A stretch of 64,000 bases of DNA from Astropecten irregularis (lineage: Eukaryota > Echinodermata > Asteroidea > Paxillosida > Astropectinidae): NCBI GenBank assembly GCA_963971285.1, contig OZ020255.1, forward strand, positions 3,658,001 through 3,722,000, given 5' to 3'. This document shows, in pieces, positions 56,101-64,000 of this stretch. A model generated the notes under the pieces. It was not told where the DNA came from. It saw nothing but the letters and a program-made list of their open reading frames with translations, and made no database searches. A program made the translations under genes and the position numbers. The first letter of the stretch is position 1. Each line of letters opens with the position of its first letter.

Positions 56101-59100
56101 CCGCACTAGCTCTCGTGATACTTTGACAACAACCTCCAAGGAGATAGAAAGAGATGGGGTGAGGTTTCCCAGTAATTTGGACACCCAGCATTCAGTAAAT
56201 ACTGTTTTGATGCAGCAAGCGGGAAAACTTCGAGCCAAGGAACTTAGGGAAGGTAAAAGTCTTCTTGCTTCTTACTTACATGACATTTGTTTCATGAGAG
56301 TATTGTTGTCACAATCAAAACTTTACTCTTGACATAGCCAAGACAGCAAAGAATTAAAAAAATTATCGTAAAGTTTGTTCTTGTTCTATCATCAAAAATT
56401 TTTAATATCCTCTAACAAAGTAACCCTTTGGTATAATATTGGTAATCTTGTGGAAATTGTAATGTGTGTGCCTTCAAACTGGGAAAATGTATACCATTGC
56501 TGGGACAACGTGTCAGACAGTGTTCTAAAATATGACATACATATTACATATGTATGTCATATTTTATAATACTTTTTGAAATTTGCACTTCTTGATACCA
56601 GAGTCAGTTTGTGTTCTGTATATGTTGGGGGCATTTCATGTCAAGCCACCTAAATTTGCAACATATGTCTCAGGTTTGGTTGAATAAAGTTGAAAACGGC
56701 TTAAACCTACAAGATACGGGGGGCAGCTTCTGAACATCCCCCTCCACCTTTTTTTTCTATCAAATGTATAATGAATCTAGGAGTTTCACAGTACATGGTT
56801 GCCTGAGGCAAGGTGTGGCTTAATTAAACGTTCACTGACTTATAGCATAAACCCCTAGACGTACATAATGTATATATTATGTCTTGAATTTCAGGTCCGT
56901 TACGCCTAAGGTTTTGCAACTTAGTTAAAAAAACAGAAATTATTTATATATATATACAGTCGAACCTCGTTAATACGAGGTCGCCGGGACTTACCGAAAA
57001 TGCTCGTATTAAGCGGGGCCTCGTATTATGCGGGATACATATTTTGTCAACCAAAATGCACGTGTGTGCAGTACACTGCACATACAGCATGCACTATCCC
57101 TCCGGTAACCCATAATTACGTGTCAAGTCCGTGTTTACATTTTAGAAGTACTTAATAAATGTGCTTGATAAATTTCATTTTGTTGAATTGTCACGGTTGT
57201 AAAAGGGATTTCATTACAATATGTAAGAATAATAAAAACCAAGTAAATAAAAATATTGCAACACGAAAACGACATGAAAATTGCGAGTGGATGACAGCGA
57301 CGAACGTTAGCACCGCACGTACAGACAAGTTGGTTGCCAAACAATGTGTGCAGTATGAAGCAATGTGCACCGCAGGGAACCAGTGATATTTTGATGGACA
57401 CGAGAGGGCGCCATTTAAACTTAAATTAATAAGTGCGTTCGTGGTTTTTGGGGGGTTTTTTTGACACGGATTATTTTTTTTAAGATGTCGGGTTTTTTAG
57501 CAGTCCAACATCTGTCTTTTTTCCCTCCCCTTCATGTAGCCAATCACAAAATTTGCGCTATGTCGGCACTTCGTAACGGTGACCAATGCGGAAGCATTGC
57601 ATGAACGAAACCCATGCTGCAGTTTAGCCACATTATATCCGATCACGTGCATGGTGACCACGTGTAGCTGTAACATCGGCCGATCGGTCGGGCCGCAGTC
57701 GGATCGTATCGGTCCGTTCATGGAATATTATTTTGTTCGGATACATGTTGGCTACACTTTGAAGAATTTGTTGTGACCAAAGTCCTTCTTACACGTCATC
57801 AGCAAGGTAAAATTGTCTGGAAATTAGCGTGGACTTTGTTTGATTTTTGATAAAAAAATGAAGAAGTTTTTTTCCTTACGAAAACGAATCGACAAAATGG
57901 AAGACCTCGCCGTTTTCCTCGGGCGGGTTTTGACTTTCGTGACAGCCAAAAAAGCCACGTGGATCACGCTCAATAAAAGAAAATACTATTGGCCGTACGT
58001 TGTCTGTTTTTCGTTTACACTTTCCACTGGTAAAACCGCAGGAGGGGATTAGTGGGCATTAGCGCTGCGGTGAATTTAGCTTTCGGTAACATGAAACAAC
58101 GGCGACTTGATGGTGGTGGGATTTTTCTTAATCTGTACAAAGAAATCCGAAAATCGATTCTAAAAGAAGCCAGATTAAAAAATCCTCGTATTAAATGGGT
58201 TGTTTACAATGACTTCCACGCAACTGGGTCAGCCCAAAACGCTCGTATTAAAAGGTTTTTCGTATTATCAGTGCTCGTATTAAGCAAATATTTCCCCATA
58301 GAAACGTGCACAACTCGGTCGGGACCGGCGTGATATGCTCGTCTTAACCGAGATCTCGTCTTAAGAGAGCTCGTATTAATGAGGTTCGACTGTATACAGA
58401 TTTGTACTTTGTGCCTAAATGACTAGATGATAAGTGATAACACTCCATCAGTCATAGTTTTGTATAGAGGTCATTACTACTTTGGCAGTATACCGAAACA
58501 GAAATCTTCCCAGATTTACCTATATCTTACAGGGTATAAAGATGGTGATGGTAGAAACATACCGTTAACATTGTTCTGCCTGAAATGCTGTATTTATCCT
58601 GAAAAGAGTAAAACCAGTGACCAATTTTTTTTTTTAACTTTGAAAAATATTTGAAAAATCAAAAATAAAAGAGGAAAGACTTAAGAAATACTGTGGCTGT
58701 TTTTCCCTGTTTTCTCAAAAATTGGGCAACGTATGGGACTGAAATTTTCACAGATGACTGTTACTGTATCTTTGATATTTTTGCCCATGAATCTGTATTT
58801 CTTTGACAAAAACCAAAGTATGATGTTACCTTTAAAGTTACTATCATACTTCGGTAGCATATCTAAACAGAAATCTTCACAGATTTTCCTATAACTGACA
58901 GGGTTTAAAGATGGTGATGGTAAAAACATCTGAAAATCTGAAACACTGTATTTATCCAGAAAAGAGTAAAATCAATTCACCACAAACAATTTTGATCTTC
59001 GGAAGATCAAAAATCCTGTGAAATGATTTTAGAATACCTTTGGTGTTTTTCACTGTTTTCTCAAAAAGTGGGCACAGTATGGGACTGCAAATTTCACAGA

Positions 59101-60518
59101 TGACTATTCATAATGCTCATAATGAATCATTGAATACATTTCTTTGTCAAAACCAATGTATGAAATTACCTTTAAGTCTTTACAAACTCCAGACTGCACA
59201 TGTTGACATGTGTAAGCTGGTCATAACATTGGCAAAAAACCATGGTTTTACATGTACATAATGTATGTGATCTCTAAAAAATGTTCCTGAAAAGCCATCA
59301 GAAACTTAAAACAGCATCAAATACACTGCTTGTCCACGCCTCACAGTCAGTTTAGCCAGCATGAAGCTTTCACCACAGTATTTGCGCATGAACTGATGAA
59401 AGAGCCACGATTTTGTGGCATGCAGCAAAAGCAACCAGCGGAGTAAATTCCTAATCATGCTCAGGTGTTGGCACTAGGCATCGTAGATGATAAATTCATG
59501 TTGCAGAGACAAATTTTGTTTCAGTTGTAAGACTACAATCTACATTTTCAATATTTAAACTCAGCATTAAGATTTTATTGATAATTGAACAAAGAAAAAT
59601 TGACTGGAGCGGGATTTGAACCGGCGACCTCCTGAATACCGTACAGGCACTCTACCAACTGAGCTAGTAACCAGCCCTATATTTGTGGTATCCCAAATAG
59701 TCAATTATCATTGTTCGTTTGGCAGTCAGAAGCCATGAAACCATTCATGATGAGACATCATTAATCGATACTCACAGCAACGTGGCAACCTGAGAAACAG
59801 TACATGGGGGATCACTCAAAGAGAATGCGACTTTTTAATCAATATAATCATAAAAAAAACCACAAGGGAAACTAACTGAATTTCAGTCAGTTTCCCTTGT
59901 GGTTATTTTATGATTAAATTATAGATACAGAACATACATTTTCCATATATAAATCCTTTGTCATAAGAAAGTATAGGTCTTTAAAAAAATATTAGGGTTA
60001 GGGTTGATAAAGTGTAGGTTTAAACCATTTTGGATAATATCTCACAGACCAAAGTTTAGAAATATTTTAGCCTCCTTTCAGTTATTTTGGAGAAACACCT
60101 AATATTATAAATGAATTGCATCAAGCCATACAAATACCATGTAGTACCCTATATTGAGCAACTTTGATAATGTTTTTGGATTGTATACTTACTTTTTTTT
60201 CAGCGGTTCTGGCAAAGCAAGATGCTGTTCCAAACACAAGACAATTGAAGGTGAGATTCATGTTCTGTCTAGGAATAACTGACTAAAAATTCTTCTTTTG
60301 TTGAAGAAAACAATATCATCAAGGTAGACATTAAATGTGAGAAGAAACCCAGCTTTTGAACTGCATTGTATTTACGTGCACTGGTATGTATGATAAAACA
60401 GAATATTAATCTTGACTGTACTTAATTAATTAGTGTTTTTTTTATGTTGGCAGGAAGCACTCTTTGATCATGACGTTAAGCAAGATGTGCTTGCTGAGAG
60501 AAGAAACCAGCTCAGATG
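43974..60518 (+). CDS. CFAP221: CFAP221 (PCDP1), cilia and flagella associated protein 221, 5' part
   Basis: Visible coding exons are 43974-44133, 45217-45317, 48857-49039, 54687-54787, 55106-55366, 55981-56252, 60204-60250 and 60454-60518. They join in phase for 396 codons plus 2 nt and the gene runs off the window; human CFAP221 is about 840 residues. Landmarks: VPNHLLDT (about 46-53), LFHKVSHNSVVQAEPVEVHF (55-74), an Ig-like/ASH-type stretch with [20 protein letters not shown] and DCVRIHC, LLVPVHAYPAL, VIPLRCNAPVDFE, ISGIVPANGEVNISVTFAP, TSQFNSKP, VRFPSNLDTQHSVNTVL, GKLRAKELRE and EALFDHDVKQDVLAERR. All have close counterparts in vertebrate CFAP221 in the same order. The protein belongs to the C1d projection of the ciliary central pair; its algal homologue FAP221 binds calmodulin and affects waveform and beat. 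Regulation is not visible. Confidence 0.93.
44538..44814. mobile_element. MITE with GGGGTGCGTTCCA ends
   Basis: The left end GGGGTGCGTTCCACT and right end GCGGAATGCACCCC are inverted repeats with one mismatch over the core. The interior has several GTTCGCG and GCGCAC words and no gene. It lies in the first CFAP221 intron and abuts the next element. Confidence 0.6.
44816..44964. mobile_element. 149-bp hairpin MITE with 65-bp arms
   Basis: Arms 44816-44880 and 44900-44964 (GGGGCCGATTTCACTAACGC...) are almost exact reverse complements around a 19-bp loop. The GGGGCCGATTTCAC terminus type is common to MITEs of many animals. It begins one base after the preceding MITE. Confidence 0.85.
45217..45317 (+). 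CDS. CFAP221: CFAP221 coding exon 2
   Basis: It encodes (Q)LFHKVSHNSVVQAEPVEV then HFTGFEPGKVHKQTL. The acceptor is TGTTGCAG, the donor GTAAGT, entering phase 2 and leaving phase 0. It corresponds to the start of the Ig-like region. Confidence 0.93.
46261..46340 (+). repeat. 16-bp tandem repeat, five copies, CGAGTTNG core
   Basis: CGAGTT starts units at 46261, 46277, 46293 and 46309, with TGAGTT at 46325; unit type CGAGTTNGTCTGCGTA. Unit length and core match the minus-strand units of the TU-like element (CGAGTTGGTCACGGAC). Confidence 0.85.
46611..47000. mobile_element. TTAA-flanked MITE carrying a 68-bp local insertion
   Basis: The family sequence runs from CAGATTCATGGGCAAAAATA through the central palindrome to CCAAAGTATGATGCTACCT and TTAA (47001-47004). 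The left terminus is missing. Between 46821 and 46888 it is interrupted by a copy of the sequence at 46335-46402. Confidence 0.7.
46821..46888 (+). repeat. 68-bp duplicate of 46335-46402 inside a MITE
   Basis: AGCATTTGAAATCCACTAGC ... GATGAATTTTGTG matches 46335-46402 with a single T/C difference. The MITE family sequence is contiguous on either side (CCATTTCAG, then CGGAAAAATGTTAACGG). Confidence 0.85.
47754..48161 (-). other. 135-codon minus-strand open frame of unknown nature
   Basis: It contains an acidic Ser/Asp-rich stretch (YPSDSNDHSGSDSDSF) preceded by SDRPWEEYSIDEE and followed by a His/Thr/Ser-rich tail. No known domain is recognised. It lies inside a CFAP221 intron on the opposite strand, so it is probably a transposon-derived or chance frame rather than a host gene. 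Confidence 0.2.
48857..49039 (+). CDS. CFAP221: CFAP221 coding exon 3
   Basis: It encodes [40 protein letters not shown] and [20 protein letters not shown], closing with Q. Human CFAP221 has [16 protein letters not shown] at the same place. The exon is 61 codons, phase 0 at both ends, with acceptor TTTCAG and donor GTAAGC. Confidence 0.97.
49370..50785. mobile_element. pogo/Tigger-like non-autonomous element, copy 1
   Basis: The ends CAGTCGAACCTCATTAATACG and CGTATTAACGAGGTTCGACTG are inverted and flanked by TA (49368-49369, 50786-50787). The subterminal region repeats TTAATACGAG / TTAAGACGAG words. Length is 1,416 bp, without a recognisable transposase. It is collinear with the copy at 56957-58392 in the opposite orientation. 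Confidence 0.85.
51370..51680 (+). mobile_element. tRNA-derived SINE, plus strand
   Basis: The tRNA-like part (51,540-51,612) has GCTCAGTTGGTAGAGC (D arm and A box), an anticodon stem CCTG/CAGG with loop ACGGTGT (GGT anticodon position), and GGTTCGAATCC (B box). The acceptor ends do not pair. Upstream GAGTGATCCCCCATGTAC... and downstream AATTTTTCTTTGTTCA, then CAGTTTCCCTTGTGGTTATT, recur in the 59.6-kb copy, so the repeat unit is larger than the tRNA part. Confidence 0.7.
52947..53548. mobile_element. 602-bp MITE with CCTCGGTCACATTTG ends
   Basis: The left end CCTCGGTCACATTTG and right end CAAATGTGACCTAGG are inverted repeats with one mismatch. The interior is rich in CGGCGGC/GCCGCCG words in inverted arrangement. 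It lies immediately before the DIRS-like remnant and may have inserted in it. Confidence 0.55.
53549..54640 (+). pseudogene. Degenerate DIRS-like retroelement (RT to RNase H)
   Basis: Frame-broken segments read FQFARLPFGLLSAARTFSNV near 54,045, LGRLSSTIEAVLPAPLFYHS near 54,413 and TFTIQTDALLQGWSKCLG near 54,490. F--LPFGLSSAPR-FT, LLGR--S...AVLPAPL and I-TDAS--GWG are the DIRS/Ngaro-type reverse transcriptase and RNase H landmarks. Several stops and frameshifts are present. No tyrosine recombinase was seen. It ends about 50 bp before CFAP221 exon 4. Confidence 0.7.
54687..54787 (+). CDS. CFAP221: CFAP221 coding exon 4
   Basis: It encodes DEDNLLVPVHAYPALSTTEF and PEVLKFPPVPISE. The acceptor is TTTTGATAG and the donor GTAAGT; it leaves in phase 2, completing N182 with the next exon. 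LLVPIHAYPV is the human counterpart. Confidence 0.93.
55106..55366 (+). CDS. CFAP221: CFAP221 coding exon 5
   Basis: It encodes CTKVIPLRCNAPVDFEYQLT, then FLQPHPTFTVQPISGIVPAN, GEVNISVTFAP and LTTSQFNSKPLVCLVSGSSS, ending PGLA. The donor is GTTAGT at GCA GA, the only nearby site whose phase fits exon 6. Reading on without splicing gives a stop after 14 more codons. Confidence 0.92.
55601..55835. repeat. 235-bp near-complete hairpin in CFAP221 intron 5
   Basis: The outer arms 55601-55659 and 55776-55835 pair (TAGACTTGCAGAGACACCAT... with its complement), and pairing continues inward (GAATAAATTCTCGACGTTTC with GAAACATCGAAAATTTACTC, and TACTCGTCCTC with GAGGACGACTG). Almost the whole element folds back on itself with mismatches. 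Confidence 0.8.
55981..56252 (+). CDS. CFAP221: CFAP221 coding exon 6
   Basis: It contains AEMAGRCNGHSSRPDDSMLD, a basic stretch ARRKKRTKSRNRTSSRD, then DGVRFPSNLDTQHSVNTVLM and QQAGKLRAKELRE. The second half matches human LRFPVDLSNPFAVATVLN...GKLKIKELRE; the basic Ser-rich first half is poorly conserved. The acceptor is TTTCGCTAG (atypical but in phase) and the donor GTAAAA. Confidence 0.9.
56957..58392. mobile_element. pogo/Tigger-like non-autonomous element, copy 2, inverted
   Basis: The ends CAGTCGAACCTCGTTAATACG and CGTATTAATGAGGTTCGACTG are flanked by TA (56955-56956, 58393-58394). Throughout its 1,436 bp it matches the reverse complement of 49370-50785 with scattered differences. No transposase is recognisable. 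Confidence 0.85.
58468..58831. mobile_element. TTAA-flanked MITE, first of two abutting copies
   Basis: The family interior is complete in order; the left end is worn (AGGTCATTACTACTTTGG) and the right end CCAAAGTATGATGTTACCT is followed by TTAA (58832-58835). Confidence 0.7.
58836..59171. mobile_element. TTAA-flanked MITE, second abutting copy
   Basis: It starts AGTTACTATCATACTTCGG right after the shared TTAA and ends CCAATGTATGAAATTACCT then TTAA (59172-59175). The centre is TTTTGATCTTCGGAAGATCA, an altered version of the family palindrome. Confidence 0.7.
59585..59920 (-). mobile_element. tRNA-derived SINE, minus strand
   Basis: The reverse complement has TAGCTCAGTTGGTAGAGTGC, CCTGTACGGTATTCAGG and GGTTCAAATCC with the same flanks as the 51.4-kb copy. 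At 59,862-59,915 the tail sequence AACCACAAGGGAAACT occurs in both orientations, forming a small hairpin. Confidence 0.7.
60204..60250 (+). CDS. CFAP221: CFAP221 coding exon 7
   Basis: It encodes (A)VLAKQDAVPNTRQLK, counterpart of the human ...LDQGTEISKTRQMK segment. The acceptor is TTTTTTTCAG and the donor GTGAGA. It leaves in phase 0. Confidence 0.88.
60454..60518 (+). CDS. CFAP221: CFAP221 coding exon 8, last in window
   Basis: It encodes EALFDHDVKQDVLAERRNQL then R and the first two bases of W, as in human EALFEQKVRQDI...NHLKW. The donor is GTAACA in phase 2. No later exon was found up to 64,000, so the rest of the gene lies beyond. Confidence 0.9.
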
Positions 60519-61014
60519 GTAACACAATTTTGTTTTTCAAGGATATTTAAAAAAGATATTTTTAGTGATTTAGCAGTATAGATTTCAAAATATTTCCGGC
60601 TGATATGCTGTATTTACCTAGAAATGAGTAAAACCTTTACCAATCCTGTATTATGCCTTTCAACTGTGTAGTGATGTTATGCAGCTATCCTGTTCTGGTT
60701 TGTGTTTGAGCTTATGTGGTGTGTGTGTGTTTTCTTTGATTATCTATTGGTCTCAAGGTCTCTATCTTGGGCCATTGGGTTTTCTCCTTGGTCTCAAACT
60801 TAAAGGTCTCAGGTCTCTGTCTTGGTCTCACCTTTGAACCTGCTGGTCTTGGTCTTGGTCTCGGACTGTCTAGTCTGGACTGTAACACTGGTTGAATATT
60901 TTATTGTTATACAGTTAAAAATGCCAGCAGTTGGTACCCGCTGAGAGTGAGGGTGCGCTATTAAAATTACAATAACAGTGCTTTATCCGCTAACTTACCA
61001 TGAATAGATTTGAT

Positions 61015-61140
61015 GATAAAGATGAAAATACCGTGATTAGCGTTTTTCACTGTTATCTCAAAAAGTAGGCACCGAAAATAACTGCATTATTCTGCATCTC
61101 TTTGACAAAAACCATGAAGTATGAAGTTTCCTTTAACCGA
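61015..61140. mobile_element. Fragment of the TTAA-flanked MITE family
   Basis: GCGTTTTTCACTGTTATCTC, AAAAAGTAGGCACC and CTTTGACAAAAACCATGAAG, then TTTCCTTTAA, follow the family right half. The fragment is diverged and lacks the left half. Confidence 0.5.
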
Positions 61141-61487
61141 CACTCAGCCCAAGCAACGTTTAGTGCATTCTCTCTTTCTGACATTAAGTACATGCGAAAA
61201 CACAACTGGAGTGCCTCAAAGCAATGCACACAATTGGAATTATGGTTTGCGTATACATGTATGTACATGTCAGTGTTGTAGACCACTTTTTGCTGGTCTT
61301 GGTCTCAGGAGCTGTGGTCTCACTCAGTCTTGGTCTCGGTCTTGGTGCTGTGCATTTTCGGAGCTTTTGAAAACCGGACAATGCTTTGAAAAAAATGAAC
61401 TGAAAAAACAACTGAATTCAAGTGTGTATTGTACAATCTGCACTTTTGGGGTTGTTTAACATTAGGCAAATGTCGGTCTACTTTTTT

Positions 61488-61539
61488 GGCTTTTCCGTGT
61501 TCAACGGAAAAGGTATTGTTTTTGTTCTGATTTTTTTTT
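61488..61539 (+). mobile_element. Family-A Helentron-like head, body absent
   Basis: GGCTTTTCCGTGTTCAACGG and AAAAGG form the family-A head hairpin, then TATTGTTTTTGTTCTGA and a T run as at 25,772-25,820. The sequence then switches to a family-B head. Confidence 0.75.
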
Positions 61540-62686
61540 AGGTGTTTGGGTTCAAGCCGAACACCTATTGTTATTGTTCGAGTTTTTTTTAGGTGTTCGG
61601 GTTCAAGCCGAACACCTATTGTTATTGTTCCAGTTTAATTTTTTAGGTGTTCGGGTTCAAACCGAACACCTATTGTTATTGTTCGAGTTTTTTTTTTTTT
61701 TTTTTTTTTTTTCATTTTTCTTCTTCCCAAACTTGTCAGCACGACTTCTATATGACAGTTACAAGATATTGACTTGAAACTTGGTGGGAACTTCGGTCAT
61801 GTTGTCAAGTTGTATTTAGAAGATTGACGTCATGATGACGTCACCGGGTATCAAATTACACCCGTTTTTAGGAAAAACTTTGGTGCTTTATAACTTGAGA
61901 ACCACATGACCTATGATTTTGATATTGACATATGTTACTCAACACATGAATGTCAACAATTATTATATTCAGTGTTGTGTACAAATGACCTTCACTTCCG
62001 GTGTTACCGGAAGTTGAAGTTTGACTCAAAATAACTCTAAAACGGAAGGATTTGGGCACATAAAATGTATTTAGCTTAAAGATAGAGAAGGTCTTGCGCT
62101 TTCATAAAATATAAACGATGACGTCATACGGGCTGTATAGCGCCCTCTATGGTGGATTAAAGATATACAGTGATTACGTAATCCAAAAGTAAACAACGGA
62201 TATACGCCAAATTTGGTGAGTGTGAAGAACCAATGCACCTTGACATATGTGTGAAGTTTGAAATCTGTGACGTCATTTAACCGGAAGTTATGCATTTTTA
62301 AAGGAAACATGATGTAATTATTCAAATACTGTTTATTCGGTAATTACATGACGTACATCGGTGCAAATTGCAAATTTTTAACATGGTACGCATTTGATGA
62401 TTTCTGCAAATTTATTTTCAGTTGTTTGTGGTTAACTATAAACCGGAAGTTATCGTCCGGGCAATTTTACGTTATTTAAAGGTGACACCATTCCCTATAC
62501 GCTATCAGTCGGTTTACATATAATACGAATACACTGAACTCAGCATGATCAGTATTTGCTCAGTCACACAGTTTAAGTGTATTTATATATGCCACACATG
62601 CGTTCCAACAGACATTCTCATAACAGTTCCAGTACGAAATGAGACCCCGAACACCTAGTGGTTGTTCCCACAACCACAATGTCTAG
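61540..62686 (+). mobile_element. Three family-B heads followed by a full family-B Helentron-like element
   Basis: AGGTGTTYGGGTTCAARCCG plus AACACCT heads start at 61540, 61591 and 61645, each followed by TATTGTTATTGTTC and a T run. Only the third runs on into a body: long T run, TTCCCAAACTTGTCAGCA, a paired TGACGTCA block, ETS-type repeats (CACTTCCGGTGTTACCGGAA), then CCCGAACACCTAGTGG, a hairpin GTGGTTGTTCCCACAACCAC and CTAG (62683-62686) followed by T. CGAACACCT is the inverted copy of the head. The layout matches non-autonomous Helentrons. Confidence 0.75.
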
Positions 62687-63658
62687 TTTTAATTTTTTTT
62701 TTTTTTTTCTTCCCAAACTTGTCAGCAGGACTTCTTGGTGACAGGTACAAGATATTGAGTTGAAACTTGGTGGGAACTTTGGTCATGATGTCAAGTTGTA
62801 TTTAGAAGATTGACGTCATGATGACGTCATCGGGTATCAAATTACACGTGTTTTTAGGAAAAAATTTTGTGCTTTATAACTTGAGAACCACATGACCTAC
62901 GATTTTGATATTGACATATGTTACCCAACACAAGAATCTCAACAATTAATGTATGCAGTATTGTGTACAAATGACCTTCACTTCCGGTGTTACCGGAAGT
63001 TGAAGTTTCACTCAAAATAACTCAAAAACGGAATGATTTGGGCACATAAAACCGAGAGGGCTAAAAGATAGAGAAGTGCTTGGGCTTTCAGAAAATATAA
63101 ACGATGACGTCATACGGGCTGTATAGCGCCCTCTACGGTGGCTTAAAGATATACAGTGATTACGTAATCCGAAAGTAAACAACAGATTTCCGCCAAATTT
63201 GATGAGTGTAAAGCACTAGTGCACCTTGACATGTTTGTGAAGTTTGAAATTAGTAACGTCATTCAACCGGAAGTTATGCGTTCTTAAAGGGAAAATGATG
63301 TAATTATTCAAATACTGTTTACTCGTTAAGTACATGACGTACATCAGTGAAAATTGCAAAATATTTACATCGTACGCATTGAATAATTTCTGCAAATTTT
63401 CAGTTGTTTGTGATTACCTAACCGGAAGTTATCGTCCAGGCAAATATTACATATTTAAAGGTGACTCCATTTTCTATGTATACGCTATTTGTCAGTGTAT
63501 GAATACGGCAATCAGCATGATCAGTATCACGCAATATATTTACGCAGTATTTCAATATGCCATTGATTACATACGTTCCAACAAACATTCACATAATAGT
63601 TCCACTACGAAATGAAACCCCGAACACCTAGTGGTTGTTAACACAACCACATGTCTAG
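62687..63658 (+). mobile_element. Second family-B body, headless
   Basis: This is a 972-bp sequence collinear with the first body, starting in a T run and ending with CGAACACCTAGTGG, the hairpin GTGGTTGTTAACACAACCAC and CTAG (63655-63658). No head precedes it. Confidence 0.8.
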
Positions 63659-64000
63659 TTTTTTTTTTTTTTCTCCTTCAACCCAAACTTGTCAGCAGGA
63701 CTTCTTGGTGACAGGTGCAAGATATTGAGTTGAAACTTAGTGGGAACTTTGGTCATGATGTCAAGTTGTATTTAGAAGATTGACGTCATGATGACGTCAT
63801 CGACGTCATGATGACGTCATCGGGTATCAAATTACACGCGTTTTTAGGAAAAACTTTGGTGCTTTATAACTTGAGAACCACATGACCTACGATTTTGATA
63901 TTGACATATGTTACTCACCACATGATTTTGAATAATTAATATATTCAATGTTGTGTAAAAATGACCTTCACTTCCGGTGTTACCGGAAGTTGAACTTTGA
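63659..64000 (+). mobile_element. Third family-B body, headless, cut by the window end
   Basis: It starts in a T run directly after the previous CTAG and follows the family-B body to the CACTTCCGGTGTTACCGGAA block. The paired TGACGTCA site is duplicated here (63,781-63,820). Confidence 0.8.

Noticed and set aside
2107-60518. Functional link between sorcin (calcium sensor) and CFAP221 (homologue binds calmodulin) because they are neighbours
   Set aside because: Adjacency in an animal genome with 15 kb of repeats between the genes is not evidence of co-function. No shared promoter or conserved arrangement is visible.

Overview
This is animal nuclear DNA: two genes split into short exons with GT/AG introns, set in dense transposon-derived sequence. 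The likely source is a marine invertebrate deuterostome, with an echinoderm (or another ambulacrarian) as the best guess. The two proteins are deuterostome-like, there are many GGCCTA / AACGTTAG-type short repeats, and a foldback transposon has termini made of 16-bp tandem repeats, resembling the TU elements described from sea urchin. The species cannot be named from the sequence alone.

The left part (2,107-24,637, + strand) is a complete penta-EF-hand gene, sorcin (SRI). Eight coding exons join in phase to give 178 residues. A second candidate last exon of the same length and phase lies 3.7 kb downstream at 28,379-28,405. The introns carry two tail-to-tail degenerate LINEs (8.1-10.4 kb), a hAT-like element containing a hAT-like MITE (14.1-16.1 kb), SINE-like and foldback elements, and, between the two possible last exons, Helentron-like non-autonomous elements (25.8-27.7 kb).

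The middle (28.4-43.8 kb) shows no host gene. It holds MITEs, a LINE fragment and a pogo/Tigger-like element. It also holds a nested structure at 32,698-35,521: a palindromic element with about 160-bp terminal inverted repeats that has been invaded by a hAT-like element and by a TU-like foldback element, each with its own target-site duplication.

The right part (from about 43,870 to beyond the window, + strand) is the 5' portion of CFAP221 (PCDP1/FAP221), a ciliary central-pair protein. Eight coding exons (first 396 codons plus 2 nt) are visible, ending at 60,518. Its introns hold two inverted copies of a pogo/Tigger-like element, a DIRS-like retroelement remnant, tRNA-derived SINEs, a 235-bp hairpin and TTAA-flanked MITEs. 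The window ends inside a stack of Helentron-like elements (61.5-64 kb): one family-A head, three family-B heads, then three family-B bodies, the order expected from repeated self-insertion.

The two genes share orientation, but nothing in the sequence shows they are functionally linked. Most of the novelty here is in the mobile elements.
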